This document shows, in pieces, positions 44,972 through 55,087 of a stretch of 64,000 bases of DNA. A program made the position numbers and the translations under genes. The stretch lies in assembly GCA_008973525.1 (NCBI GenBank), contig WACJ01000341.1:62001-126000 (forward strand), given 5' to 3'. Origin of the DNA: Stenopsyche tienmushanensis. Taxonomy: Eukaryota; Arthropoda; Insecta; Trichoptera; Stenopsychidae. Within the stretch, counting starts at the first letter, position 1, and every line of letters begins with the position of its first letter. Below the pieces are notes generated by a model that did no database searches, was not told the DNA's origin, and was given only the letters and a program-made list of their open reading frames with translations.

Positions 44972-45897
44972 TTACGTTGTCCCATAAGTTTCTTTCGCAA
45001 ATGAACACAGATCTAATCATAGCCATGGTTGAAGAAAACCCGCGATATACTGTTCGCGAAATAGCTAACAAGTTAGAAATTCCACGAACATACGTCCATA
45101 ATCATCTGACAAAATTGGGCTATATCAATCGTTCAGATGTGTGGCTTCTTCATGAACTGACTGACTCAAATAAACTTCAGCGTATTTCAACATGCGATCT
45201 TCTTCTCCAACGACATAATAGCCAACCTTTTTTGAAGAGACTTGTCACTGGAGATGAAAATTTGATATTCTATGAGAATATACAACGTAAACGATCTTGG
45301 ACCAAGGGTACAGAAGATTTAAATGTAGCTAAATTTGATCTTACATCCAAAAAAAAGTTTTGCTGTGCATTTGGTGGTATTGAAAGGGGGTAGTTTATTA
45401 TGAGCTACTTCAGCAAGGTGAAACGATCAATTCAACAAAATATTGTTTCCAACTAGACAATCTAAAGGATGCAATTGCCAGAAAATGGTCAGAATTAGCG
45501 AACAGACGAAGCGTTGTTTTTCATCACGATTACGCCAGGCCTCATGTGTCTTTGCTCGTCAGAAATAAATTATTATCATTTGACTGGGATGTTTTACCTC
45601 ATCCTCCATACTCTCCGGACATTGCCCCTTCAGATTATTATTTATTTCTTTCATTAAAAATTCTTTACGTGGTAAAAATTTTAATTCCAAAAATGACATA
45701 AAAATATAGCTTGATCAATATTTTGCCAACAAACCTGGGAAATTTTGGCAAGAAGGCGTTATGAGACTTCCGGAGAGATGGAGCAAGGTAATAGAATATA
45801 ATGGATAATATAGTATTCAATAAATTTTGATGTAATACAAGTTATTGTTTATTTTTTTCTTAATATGAAAACGAAAGAAACTTATAGGACATTCTAA
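44972..45897 (+). mobile_element. mariner-1 copy B, best preserved (926 bp)
   Basis: Ends TTACGTTGTCCCATAAGTTT and (complemented) TTAGAATGTCCTATAAGTTT, flanked by TA at 44970-44971 and 45898-45899. The 138-codon frame from 44977 starts inside the terminal repeat and contains PRYTVREIANKLEIPRTYVH (second DNA-binding motif), VWLLHELTD and LVTGDEN with Asp 1 (45253). A frameshift follows near 45390; then HHDYARPH (Asp 2, 45528) and SPDIAPSDYYLF (Asp 3, 45633), exactly 34 residues apart, the mariner D34D spacing. The N-terminal DNA-binding motif is deleted, so it could not be autonomous even without the frameshift. Confidence 0.9.
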
Positions 45898-45899
45898 TA

Positions 45900-46315
45900 C
45901 TTTTCTGGTTAACTTCTTCATGGTTAACTTGGTATCTCAAGTTTTAATCAACCAATTTACTTTAAACTTAATATGACCTTACATTATTTAATTTTCTATC
46001 GTTTCTACCAAATTTATATCAAAATTTAAAGAAAAAATGATCTTTAAAACAGTCGCCATTTTGTAAAAATAATTTTTTCTTTTTTGTTTGAGGTACATTT
46101 CTATAGGGACATTTTTTCTTATTAAGAATATTTTTTCTTTTTTATTCCACTGAAAAGGTTGGAATTTTGTCAACCAAAACACGATTTTTTTACTCCTTAA
46201 ACTATACCAGCCTATAACTTTTTTTTGTATTTCTTAAAATATAAGTGAAAATGTTTTCGAAAAATCTTTTTCTCGAATCTCTTGAGTTATAACGCGTTGC
46301 GAAAAGTTTCTTCAA
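45900..46315. other. Unassigned AT-rich DNA
   Basis: T-rich stretches; no supported feature. Confidence 0.35.
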
Positions 46316-47420
46316 TCTTCTATATATATAAAAATCAATATCTCACGTCCAGCGTCAGGCGTCCAGATCGCGATGTTTAGCATCCGCTCGGCCGCGCTCG
46401 GCTGGCGTGTCGTGGTGCTCGGCGACTCGCCAGTCGCTATACGAAGTGAGGGAGAGCGCACGCATCCTAACCTCTCACTCCCACACCAATACATCGCGTA
46501 GCTTTCCAACTAAGCGCGTGTTGATAAGCAACCACATCCAAATCAATAAATAAACAAATCACTCATTCATGTATTCCAAAAGCGAGTTGGATGCATCTTC
46601 ACACATAACAAATCAATCAATAGCGAAATAAACTCCAGGATTCAACACGATATGTGATCATCATTGCCTCTAAATATATTAAGGACGAATACGAACATCA
46701 AAATTAAAAAAAAACTTTAGCAATTTACAGTTCGGGTGTTCAGCGCTAAAATTCATGAAACTCTACTTCCTTCGTAAAATTGATATAATTCTTAAATCAG
46801 CTAATAGCTTGTAACAAAATTTGGTGGTGATGCTTCCAAAAGAGCTTACTTCACCGATATATTTAAACAAAACAATGTTTTTCAATATGTGGTACGTTTA
46901 TCAGTGAAATAAAATTCAAAAGTGATTTTTTGATATGAATTGTATGTAAAGGCATTAATTAAATGACACATAAACACACCAACAAAACACAAGGACAATA
47001 TTCACTTAGTTTATCATTCTATATAAAAATATATTTGAATTGGATATTTTAACACTGAAAATTGGAGTGCCTGTAGTTCTTCTCTGTAACAGAAATCCGC
47101 CACGACATGTAGCAACTGTACCAGGTTTTTAGTGAAAAAAAGATGAATTACATCATCGGAGCTACAGTTTGAAATGAAAAATTTAAAAAGAGGTTGTGGC
47201 CCAACGATTTCGGCTGATATGGTTTTCGAATTGAAACGTGTGCAGTTTCCGGTGTGAGCATTAACAAATAATAGAAACACACAGGGTATGCGTGCATGCT
47301 TCTCACATGAACAGCTGTATGCGGGCTGCTCACGCGCTAATCATTTATTACCAGACGGTGTAACACCATCCGGAAAAATATTTTGAATCTATTAAAGTAC
47401 ATCATTAGCACGGCATAAGC

Positions 47421-47626
47421 ATAATCTTTGGGATGAATGTAACAACAACATGGGGAGCCTCCTCTGACCCGAGCTGTGTGATTGATCCCCCTATTCGGGA
47501 GCATGCCAGCCCGCAAGCAAAGTGCGCAGCATGGTGCAAAACTGTCAAATTAATATTCCATGTCTGCATGGACACGCTCCTTCTCCACTTCTTGCGGCCA
47601 ATTGCGCTCTGAACACGGGAGGAAGC
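47421..47626. other. 206-bp insertion in the Helitron relative to its sister
   Basis: The sister reads GCATAAGCTAGCTAAAG without interruption; here GCATAAGC and TAGCTAAAG are separated by 206 bp that end in AAGC again, giving a possible 4-bp duplication (47417-47420 and 47623-47626). The insert is GC-richer (TGGGGAGCCTCCTCTGACCC, CATGCCAGCCCGCAAGC). It has no recognised homology. Confidence 0.6.
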
Positions 47627-47951
47627 TAGCTAAAGATTCTAATTTTACTTTGAAGTTCTAGGCTAGGATAAATATATAGATGAAAACTGCTTAAAAATTA
47701 AATAGATGAAAACAATTACATAGTTATATAAATATATATTGTATAGGGTAGGGAAGAGTTTTGAGCTTTACTTACGGCTTCGAAAAAAATGCGAGAAATA
47801 ACAATTAGTGGCGAGCCCACTAATTGTTACCGATCGCAAGGATCTCTAGGTGGAGATCGTAGAAAGCCCTGGGAATGCATTTTCCCTCAAAACTTTTACA
47901 AAAAGCCCTAAATGCCCGAAAATCAGAGAGAATGGCCACAAGGCTTCCGTG

Positions 47952-47974
47952 TCCAACTGATCCGAATTTCGGAC
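47952..47974. repeat. Palindromic module copy E (inside Helitron)
   Basis: GATCCGAATTTCGGACC, complement of copy C, with the same flanking module. Confidence 0.65.
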
Positions 47975-48183
47975 CACTGACACAATGAAGGAACGCCTCG
48001 CGATCGGACGCCATGCCCGAAAATGTCCACAGAACGTGGTCTGCGTCCATGGACGGATCTCTGCATGGATACTCTGAAGTTGTTGAAAGCCCAGGTGTTG
48101 CCTCAGGCGGTGTCTAACTGAGAGGAAGAAAGTGAGAGGTGGCGGCCGACGACCGACGCAGATCACCTCTCCTGCCATCTAAA

Positions 48184-48532
48184 TAAAGCTTCCTATTCCT
48201 ATTGATTTGTTTAGGCATATGTTGGATGTGTTTGCTTAGCAACACTTGCTTAGTTGGAAAGCTACGCGATGTATTGTTGTGGGAGTGAGAGGTTAGGATG
48301 CGTGCGCTCTCCCTCACTTGGTATAGCGACTGGCGAGCCGCCGAGCACCACGACGCGCCAGCCGTCCAGCGCGGCCTTGGCTGACGCAGCCGAGCGCTTG
48401 AACAGACATTAGATTGATAGCATTATCGCCTCTCGGCATAGTTGACAAAAGGCTTTGTTTACCTTAGCAAATTTTGGACAGACAAACAGACCGACGGACA
48501 GGCACACATTGATTTATATATATATATATAGA
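48184..48532 (-). mobile_element. Helitron 5' piece, inverted, joined to the previous one
   Basis: Minus-strand start TCTATATATATATATAAATC at 48532, host T48533 (A on that strand). Shares GGTTGC/GTTTGCTTAGCAACAC, GGCCTTGGCTGACGCAGCC and CTCTCGGCATAGTTGAC with 18420-18690. It lacks its own 3' end and meets the other Helitron at 48183/48184. Confidence 0.75.
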
Positions 48533-49400
48533 TTATCATCTTCTTTGCTGATAATTTTGGCTATTCTGTGCCGATGTTGATTGGCTATTCATCATTTGTT
48601 TGCGTTTTCTCCGTTGACGCCATTTGGCGCATATATTATTCCAATAAACAATAACTCGCATGCATATTTTTAGCCGGACAAATAATAAATTATTTATGTT
48701 TCGTCATTTATTTTGGTCGAGAAGGTCATCATAACGCCTTAAACGTTCGATTCGAATACCAATCGCGGCTTATAAACAAAGCATGGCGCTATCAATTCAG
48801 CTGACACACAAACAAAAATACACTGGGTTAATCTTGGTGTCACAGCATCACAGCCACCAGCAGAGCATGATAAGAGGTCAATTTGACCCGACACGGGATT
48901 GTCGCTTGAAGGGGTCGTCGTTATCGAGCAGCTCGACACAATTGTTGACCCTGCAGATGAGCAAAAAATAATAATTGCCGAGGCACGCAAAGTGGTACTT
49001 AGAAATCATACCGCAATTATTTGCATTGCAAAATGATGAAAGTGATGCAACGATTGCTGGTAATCATTTCGCATTTACACACGCCACTGCTTCTCGACGT
49101 TTCGCATTTGAAGGGCAATCGATGTAGATGGCGATGTTGTGTTGTCGTTGTACATACCAACAATTGGACAAAGAGCCTTGGAGTGAAAGGACAATTCGGC
49201 GATGTGTTAACCGTTACTGCGACGTGCGGGTGCAGGACGTGGCTAATTGACGCTAATGTTACAAAAGCCGAGCGCTTTAATTTTGCCTTTATTGTGTACA
49301 TGGCATATTATGTTGCGCCTTTTACGGGATATGAGTAATCGGGAAGTAATTATATAACCCTTGTCCTTCAATAGTCGATGACTGCACTTCGTTGATTTCA
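48533..49400. other. Repeat-free segment of near-average to higher GC
   Basis: No match to any repeat family in the window. Contains many homeodomain-type TAAT/ATTA cores and GCAATTATT-type runs, and opposing frames (105 codons plus, 94 codons minus) without known motifs. It could be unique host DNA, possibly regulatory; this is inference from the absence of repeats. Confidence 0.25.
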
Positions 49401-49984
49401 TTAACCTCTTCGCTGCGGTGTTTTGATCTTCAACATTTTCGATTGATTTCCGCACGTTTTTAGAGAAATTATTATCGAATGCTCTCAAATCGAGATCTTT
49501 CTTGCGAATTTATAAAAAAAAAACATTTTAAAGTCATTACTCAATTGAATAATATTTCCCTATGGAAAGCTTTCTACCACTTATAACACATTACCAACAC
49601 AAACGCCCCGAATTTCCATATGAATTTCAAGCAAAATAATTGAGACTTCTAAGAAATTTCTTATCGTGGGCATATCTGAGTTAATACGAGAGAAATACTA
49701 TATTTTCCACAGATTTTTTTATTTTTGAAATTTCAAGCAAAATGTTTGTAAATCGCAACAAATGAGAATCATACCAGAAAAATGACTCAACCGACATTTT
49801 CATGCTGAAATATAATTTTTGGATAGGATCCAAATCATGATTGTATCCAAATATCAATAACTTTATTTTAGTAAAAATATACTATGAATTGTATACGAGG
49901 ATAATCCTAAAAGTACCCAACCTAACAAAGAAAACAAAAACATTTTTATTGATTTCATCACTCAAACGTTGCAATAAGATTGAA
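49401..49984. other. Unassigned DNA with a possible piggyBac-like end
   Basis: TTAACCTCTTCGCTGCGGTG at 49401 has the form of a piggyBac-type end, but no partner end was found. The rest is AT-rich and unrecognised. Confidence 0.25.
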
Positions 49985-50175
49985 CAGTCCATGCGGAAAT
50001 CCATGCATGGATGCAGACTATGTTCTTTGAACAAGGCGCTCATTCGTCGTATCAGCGGTCCGAAAGGCGGACCAAATGGCCACCCAGACCTTGTTGCCTC
50101 TTTTAGGGCTTTCTGCGGCATTTTCGGTGATACCCTGTACGATATGCATGTATCGAAAAGCGGAACCAAAAATCA
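49985..50175 (+). repeat. Palindromic module copy F with full flanks
   Basis: GGTCCGAAAGGCGGACC at 50057-50073, preceded by ATCCATGCATGGATGCAGAC, as at 17300 in the Helitron (ATCCGTCCATGGACGCAGAC), and followed by TTTTAGGGCTTTCTGCGGCA. It therefore carries more of the Helitron version than the hAT-like arms do. No transposon ends visible. Confidence 0.6.
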
Positions 50176-50685
50176 GCTCAGGGATCCCCATGTTTTTAAT
50201 GTATAAATTATTTATCATAATTATGTTGTCATTTTTATCATGCATTGCAGTATGTACGCCCAATGTTGCTTTTTAGGGTGGATTCATTTAAAAAAAACTT
50301 GTCTTAATAAGATATAATTAATTAATAAAAAAATGCATTCAATGAATTAATTTAATTTAATGGATTTAGGCTAATCAATAAAATGAGGCTGCAGTAAAAT
50401 CAATAGTATATTCTGTATATTCAATACTGAGGCCATTTCGACGGTATCTGGAATAGCGGTCATATTTTTTGCGTTAAATTTTAATTAGTCTTAATTGCAT
50501 GATTGAATGATCTTGATCAAAAATTATTGATTAAATTTGAATTGTCTGGCTGGTTTGATATTTCAATATTTTCCTTGTTGTTAGAAGGCCTTCTAGATTT
50601 AAACTAGCAATGAATGAAACCACTATCTTGTAATTTCGCATTGAAAGTCATTGTGTATTAAAATTTGTCAATGTAAATTTTTAAC
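50176..50685. other. Unassigned AT-rich DNA
   Basis: No supported feature. Confidence 0.35.
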
Positions 50686-50875
50686 TAAAATATTGCATTG
50701 TGTAATATATAATAAAATAGGCAAGCTACCGATCTGATGGTTGCTTTATGCTGCATATGCACACATGTTTCTATGGTGTATGCACACGGGTACATTGCAA
50801 ATGAACTCTCGATTGGAGTTTCACTTTTCGTGACGTTCAGGCCGATTTGCCCTACCACACCTATAAAATGAATAT
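50686..50875. repeat. Dispersed repeat R, copy 1
   Basis: TGTGTAATATATAATAAAAT, AGGCAAGCTA and CAGGCCGATTTGCCCTACCA pair with 62055-62140, where the middle is about 75 bp shorter. Class unknown. Confidence 0.5.
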
Positions 50876-51034
50876 CAAACAACTTATATTCTTAGAAAAA
50901 TCAATGAAAATATCCAGTTTCTATGCTGATTTTATAGAAAATTAAATTTAACGACGGTAGTAATATATTATATTTATAATGCACATCAGTTTTATAGTAC
51001 ACATACTAGATTTTATAAAGATGTTTTTGCTCAA

Positions 51035-51558
51035 TCAACAATGTATATTTCCAGCTGTGAAAACGCCACGAGTTTCACGTGGAATGATATAGGCGATACG
51101 TGTTCCAAAAATCATCAAATTGATGATATCTTTCATGCAGGTTGCATCATGATGATAAAATGCGTATCCATTCATCAAGCGTGTGGATATGAATAATATT
51201 TGCATTAGAAGCATATTAATCTTCATGTGCATGACTGTCATTTTCTATGAAGGAAGACTATTTAAGTTATCCAAATAAGCACTTTCTAAATAAATTTTTA
51301 TAGGCTTGTCAAATCACACAAGTACCCAAAGTTGCTAAAGTAATAAAAATCGCCAAAAATACTGATTTACATCAAATATTTATCCACGATCTCCCAACGG
51401 CTCTCTTTGAAGACCTCGAAGTTACTGTTAATAGAATCAACAACCAACAGCCGCAAGAATTTGATATGTGTACAGTATGTGTCCGTAGTGACGCCGTCAT
51501 ATATTACTGCCATTGGAGATGATATGAATGTGGCGTGATGATACTGCCCACATAGCAC
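51035..51558 (-). other. Two minus-strand frames, unassigned
   Basis: Frames of 63 codons (51558-51367) and 68 codons (51241-51035). The second has a hydrophobic start (MKINMLLMQILFIS) that could be a signal peptide, then a basic/aromatic region. No family recognised and no repeats nearby. Confidence 0.2.
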
Positions 51559-51904
51559 GTGCTCGTGTTATTTACTTTTTTGTGATAAAAAAACTCTTAT
51601 CGAATCAAGTGATAGTGTGGACATTAAAACTACGGGTCATCTTGACTTATCTGCGAATAAACAGAGTTCAGCGAGGTGAATGAAAATTTATCTATATCGC
51701 ATTTGAAAACAAAGGCTTAAGCATTTATTTATAAATAACAATATTTATCATCGTTTCAAGATAGCTTTTATTAAATGGCAAGCCCCTATGATAAGTGTAT
51801 GACTTTCTATGTGCTGTAATAATTTGGAAACAGTAAGTGGCCATGGAAAAGCGAAGACCCTACACAGGTCTTGATTTACGAGATTTCATCTAAAAAGTAA
51901 CGTC
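51559..51904. other. Unassigned DNA
   Basis: No supported feature. Confidence 0.3.
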
Positions 51905-51975
51905 CCGCATTTTTGTCAGCCATTTTGTTCAGTCACAGTAAATTCTTCCAATGAAGAGGTCGTCGCGCCCTCTTA
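51905..51975 (+). mobile_element. mariner-5 fragment
   Basis: GCCATTTTGTTCAGTCACAG and AAATTCTTCC match 61235-61270 and the complement of 14500-14535. Only about 70 bp. Confidence 0.6.
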
Positions 51976-52310
51976 GCTTACCAGCACTTACTCAAATTAC
52001 TAGCTTGAAAACCAGCCTCGTGTGCACTGGGCATTAGTCTGCCTTTTGTATCTATACTCCCTAAGAATCTGGTATTTTTTATTCCGGTGGATAGGACCAA
52101 CATAAACAAGCCCTGCCTGCTGAAATTTTTCAGTATACAAGATACCTTTAAAAAGATATCCATTTCAAGAATCACAGACCCACCATCTAATTTTTAGTAA
52201 AAAAATATTTTCTGCAGCATAAAATATTTTATGGAGCAAATGGAATAAAATTTCTTTACAGAACATGAAAAAAAATCTGGGTCTGGCTAGGCCTTTTACA
52301 TTAACTCTAG
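51976..52310 (-). pseudogene. piggyBac transposase fragment (family P2)
   Basis: Minus strand reads FQQAGLVYVGPIHRNKK, then GRLMPSAHEAGFQ, parallel to the 35.2 kb remnant (LLTGRAYLCF, GRLMPDVYETSFQ). This is the block after DNFF in piggyBac transposases. Truncated on both sides. Confidence 0.6.
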
Positions 52311-52319
52311 GTGTATAAA

Positions 52320-53285
52320 TAGGCAAGCATACAAGAGGCGATGATAGCGTTGGACGTCAAAAACGCGTTCAACTCGGCGCGATGGAGCCTGGTCCTGGAT
52401 GCACTAGGTAAAATTGACATACTACCATACCTCATCAAAATGGCAAGGATTACATGAAACAGAGAACATTGATATACTTCACCAATGATGAGAGACAAGA
52501 GCGATCGATCCGGGCGGGCGTTCTACAGGGATCCATACTAGGACTCGCACTGTGAAATATCATGTGCGATGACCTGTTGCGCCTACTCCTGGACGAAGGA
52601 GTCAAAATGGTTGCCTTTGCTGATGATGTGGCTCTTCTCATTACCGCCAAATCTTCGGAAATCCTGTGTGCGAACTGCGAAAATACGATTATAAGAGCCA
52701 GAAAATGGCTCTCAGAAGCTGACCTGGTGCTCTCAATCCACTGGTCAGGCTAATGTCTAGCATTGGAGGGCCAAAAACTCTACAAAGAAAATTCTACAAC
52801 GAAGTAGTGCACTCAGAGCTATTGTACGGTGCCCCAATATGGATCGACGCACTATAAACACAAAGGTCCAGACTCAACATAGCCAGGGTACAGCGTAGAA
52901 GCTTGATCAGAGTGACTACTGCATACTGCACAGTGTCAGAAGACACTATTCTGGTAATAACTACTACACCGCCAATTGACCTACTCGTTTTAAGAAAGAC
53001 AGGCTGTCCAAAAAGAAACAAAAAAGAAGACTGCCAGAGAAAGCACCATGGCAGTGTGGCAGTCCCGATGGAACTGCTCCACAAAAGGTCGGTGGTCATT
53101 TCGACTGATCCCAGACATGGAAGAGTGGAACAGAAGAAAACACGGCCAGCTGTGTTACCGCCTGACCCAGGTCTTTATAGGGCATTGCTGCTTTGAAACG
53201 TATCTCCACAAAATACTCAAGTCTCCAATGCTGGCATTTGAGGAGACACACACAAACATATTCGCAGATAAATTCCCCAAATAAC
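52320..53285 (+). pseudogene. R1-type LINE ORF2 fragment, RT core to C-terminus
   Basis: Plus strand, several frames: MIALDVKNAFNSARWSLVLD, VLQGSILG, then LLRLLLDEGVKMVAFADDVA with the FADD catalytic motif (52616-52627), ARKWLSEADLVLS, after a deletion YNEVVHSELLYGAPIW, RRSLIRVTTAYCTVSEDTIL and WQSRWNCSTKGRWSFRLIPD, RKHGQLCYRLTQVFIGHCCF. This is the order of R1-group reverse transcriptases from the RT palm onward. At least three frameshifts and a stop. The zinc knuckle is replaced by Jockey-type sequence. Confidence 0.85.
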
Positions 53286-53636
53286 CCAGAGACCGATTGC
53301 CTCGTCCATGCGACGGTCTATTCTTTCAAACACAGTTCTCCCCAAACTCAAATTCCCTACTCTTCCACCCGGGAGCTACAGAGTCTTGTTAAAAAACTAA
53401 AAAATAACAAAGCTTTCGGGCCGGATTGCTTCCCTCCCCATAGCAATTAAACTACTCCCCACCACTGATTTTTCTTCCCTCCTTAGAATCTTTAACTATT
53501 GTCTTCGTTTCAATAACTTTCCTTCATAATGGAAGACCGCTAATTCAAATTTTATTCGGACCCCACGTCCTATCGTCCAATTAGCCTTATCCCCATTTTA
53601 GGCAAAAATCTCGAAGCCAATCATTCTTTCTCGACT
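53286..53636 (+). pseudogene. Jockey/CR1-type LINE RT N-terminal fragment
   Basis: ELQSLVKKLKNNKAFGPDCF, then shifted LPTTDFSSLLRIFNYCLRF, then PTSYRPISLIPILGKNLE. These are the (V)xxxIKxLKxxKAPGxD and SYRPISLLPxLxKxxE blocks at the start of Jockey-group RT domains, a clade different from the flanking LINE. It is a separate insertion or recombination between R1 coding and R1 3' end. Confidence 0.75.
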
Positions 53637-53715
53637 TGTGTGTAATTTTAGTGGTTAAAAATCCCACACTATCATCAGAATGTTGTTTTCTTTTAAAGCC
53701 CCCCCCCCCCCCTCC
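53637..53715 (+). mobile_element. R1-type LINE 3' end with degraded stem-loop and C-run
   Basis: TCCCACACTATCATCA, GAA, TGTTGTTTTCTTTTAAAGCC parallels the stem-loop region of 23730-23775, with two mismatches in the stem. A 14-base C run follows where an A tail would be expected. Confidence 0.6.
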
Positions 53716-54300
53716 ACCGCAAAAACGTATATATCCTTTTTTTCGAAACACAAAGATCCCGAACTTCTTTTTACTTCTAAATATTGTAAGTCTCTTCAAT
53801 GGACAAAGTCAGGTCAGATCAGTCAGTTCAAGACTATACATAGCTACTATTAAAAAAAACTCATCGCAAAAGCAAAAAGGCTTGGTCGGACCCTCTTATA
53901 GACAGATGGGTCAAATAACTACAAGCATTCGTCGATCCTCCATAAACGTTGTAGCCTTAATTTCTTGATGACCCTCGTAAATCACCATATCAGTTTATCC
54001 ATTTGGATTATTATAAAGGGTGAAATATACATCAAAATAGTGGAAAAATTGAAAGACCGGTGTGGTGTTAGCCTTGTATCGATTATCTGGGAAGAGATCC
54101 TGCAAAAAAAATTATTAGTTAATAAAACAATTAAGCTATTGACATTCGGTTATGGGAGATCAAACGATAAACATCAAAATATACAAACATTCCAGAGAAG
54201 ACCGAGCAATCCCTTACGAGATCTGCTTTGATTGGAGTGAGCGAGATACAATGTTGTATCATTAGGGATGGCGCAATATCTGCGAATTTTATTTAATTAA
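53716..54300. other. Unassigned DNA
   Basis: Two plus frames (53636-53968, 53965-54231) have no recognised motif. The first begins inside the LINE 3' end and includes a poly-proline artefact of the C run. Confidence 0.35.
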
Positions 54301-54649
54301 CTAGCTAATACCCGGCATGCGTTGCAATGCCACACCTATTGATTGATTTGTTATGTGTGAAGATGCATCCAAGGTCGGGCATTGCTTTGCTTGGCGGGTA
54401 CTCGCTGATGAATGAGTTATTTGTTTATTAATTGATTTGGAGAGGCATATGTTGGATGTGGTTGCTTAGCAACAGGCGCTTAGTTGGAAAGCTACGCGAT
54501 GTGTTGGTGTGGGAGTGAGAGGTTAGGATGCGTGCGCTCTCCCTCACTTCGTATAGCGACTGGAGAGCCGCCGAGCACCACGACGCGCCTGCCGCCAAGC
54601 GCGGCCGAACGCGGCCGAGCGGATGCCGAGCATAGCGACATCACCTTGC
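54301..54649 (-). mobile_element. Helitron, 5'-truncated
   Basis: Minus-strand 3' end GGCATTGCAACGCATGCC-GGGTATTAGCTAG at 54301 after A54300. Body shares TTGCTTAGCAACAGGCGCTT and CTCTCCCTCACTTCGTATAG with other copies. It ends at about 54649, directly against a truncated mariner-1. Confidence 0.8.
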
Positions 54650-55085
54650 TGAAATAGCTCATAATAAACTACCCCCTTCCAGATTCACCAAATGCATAGC
54701 GAAACTTTTTTTTGGATATAGGCCAGGTTTAGCTACAGTTAAAGCTTCTGTACCCTTGGTCCAAGACCATTTACGTTGGATATTCAGAGTTGAGTATCCA
54801 ACTTTTATCTCCAGTGACAAGTCTCTTCAAGAAAGATTGGCTATTATGTCGTTGGAGAAGAAGATCGCATGTTGAAATACGTTGAAGTTTATTCAGTCAG
54901 TTCATAAGGAAGCCACACATCTGAACGATTGATGTAGTCCAATTTTGTTAGATGATTATGGACGTATGTTCGTGGAATTTCTAACTTGTTAGCAATTTCG
55001 CGAAAAGTATATCGCGGGTTTTCTTCAACCATGGCTATGATTAGATCTGTGTTCATTTGCGAAAGAAACTTATGGGACAACGTAA
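54650..55085 (-). mobile_element. mariner-1 copy C, truncated
   Basis: Right end (complemented) TTACGTTGTCCCATAAGTTT, followed by TA at 55086-55087. Minus strand reads SHKFLSQMNTDLIIAMVEEN, PRYTFREIANKLEIPRTYVH and DVWLPYELTE, with the same N-terminal deletion as copies A and B. The other half is missing, cut where the Helitron remnant begins. Confidence 0.85.
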
Positions 55086-55087
55086 TA

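Larger units (their letters stand above)
46316..48183 (+). mobile_element. Helitron, 3'-truncated (sister of 17031-18712)
   Basis: 5' end TCTTCTATATATATAAAAAT follows an A (46315). The body repeats the 17.0-18.7 kb Helitron in the opposite direction: shared 5' block, the CCGCCACGACATGTAGCA segment, the ATTGTATAGGGTAGGG arm and the palindromic module. It stops at CATCTAAATAAA, where the sister continues into its CTAG end. It contains a 206-bp insertion (47421-47626) absent from the sister. No Rep/helicase coding. Confidence 0.8.

Noticed and set aside
49401..49420. Complete piggyBac element starting at TTAACCTCTTCGCTGCGG
   Set aside because: No matching inverted end followed by TTAA was found downstream or upstream.
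53636..53968. 110-codon plus frame with a proline run
   Set aside because: The prolines are the 14-base C run at the LINE 3' end; the frame has no other feature.
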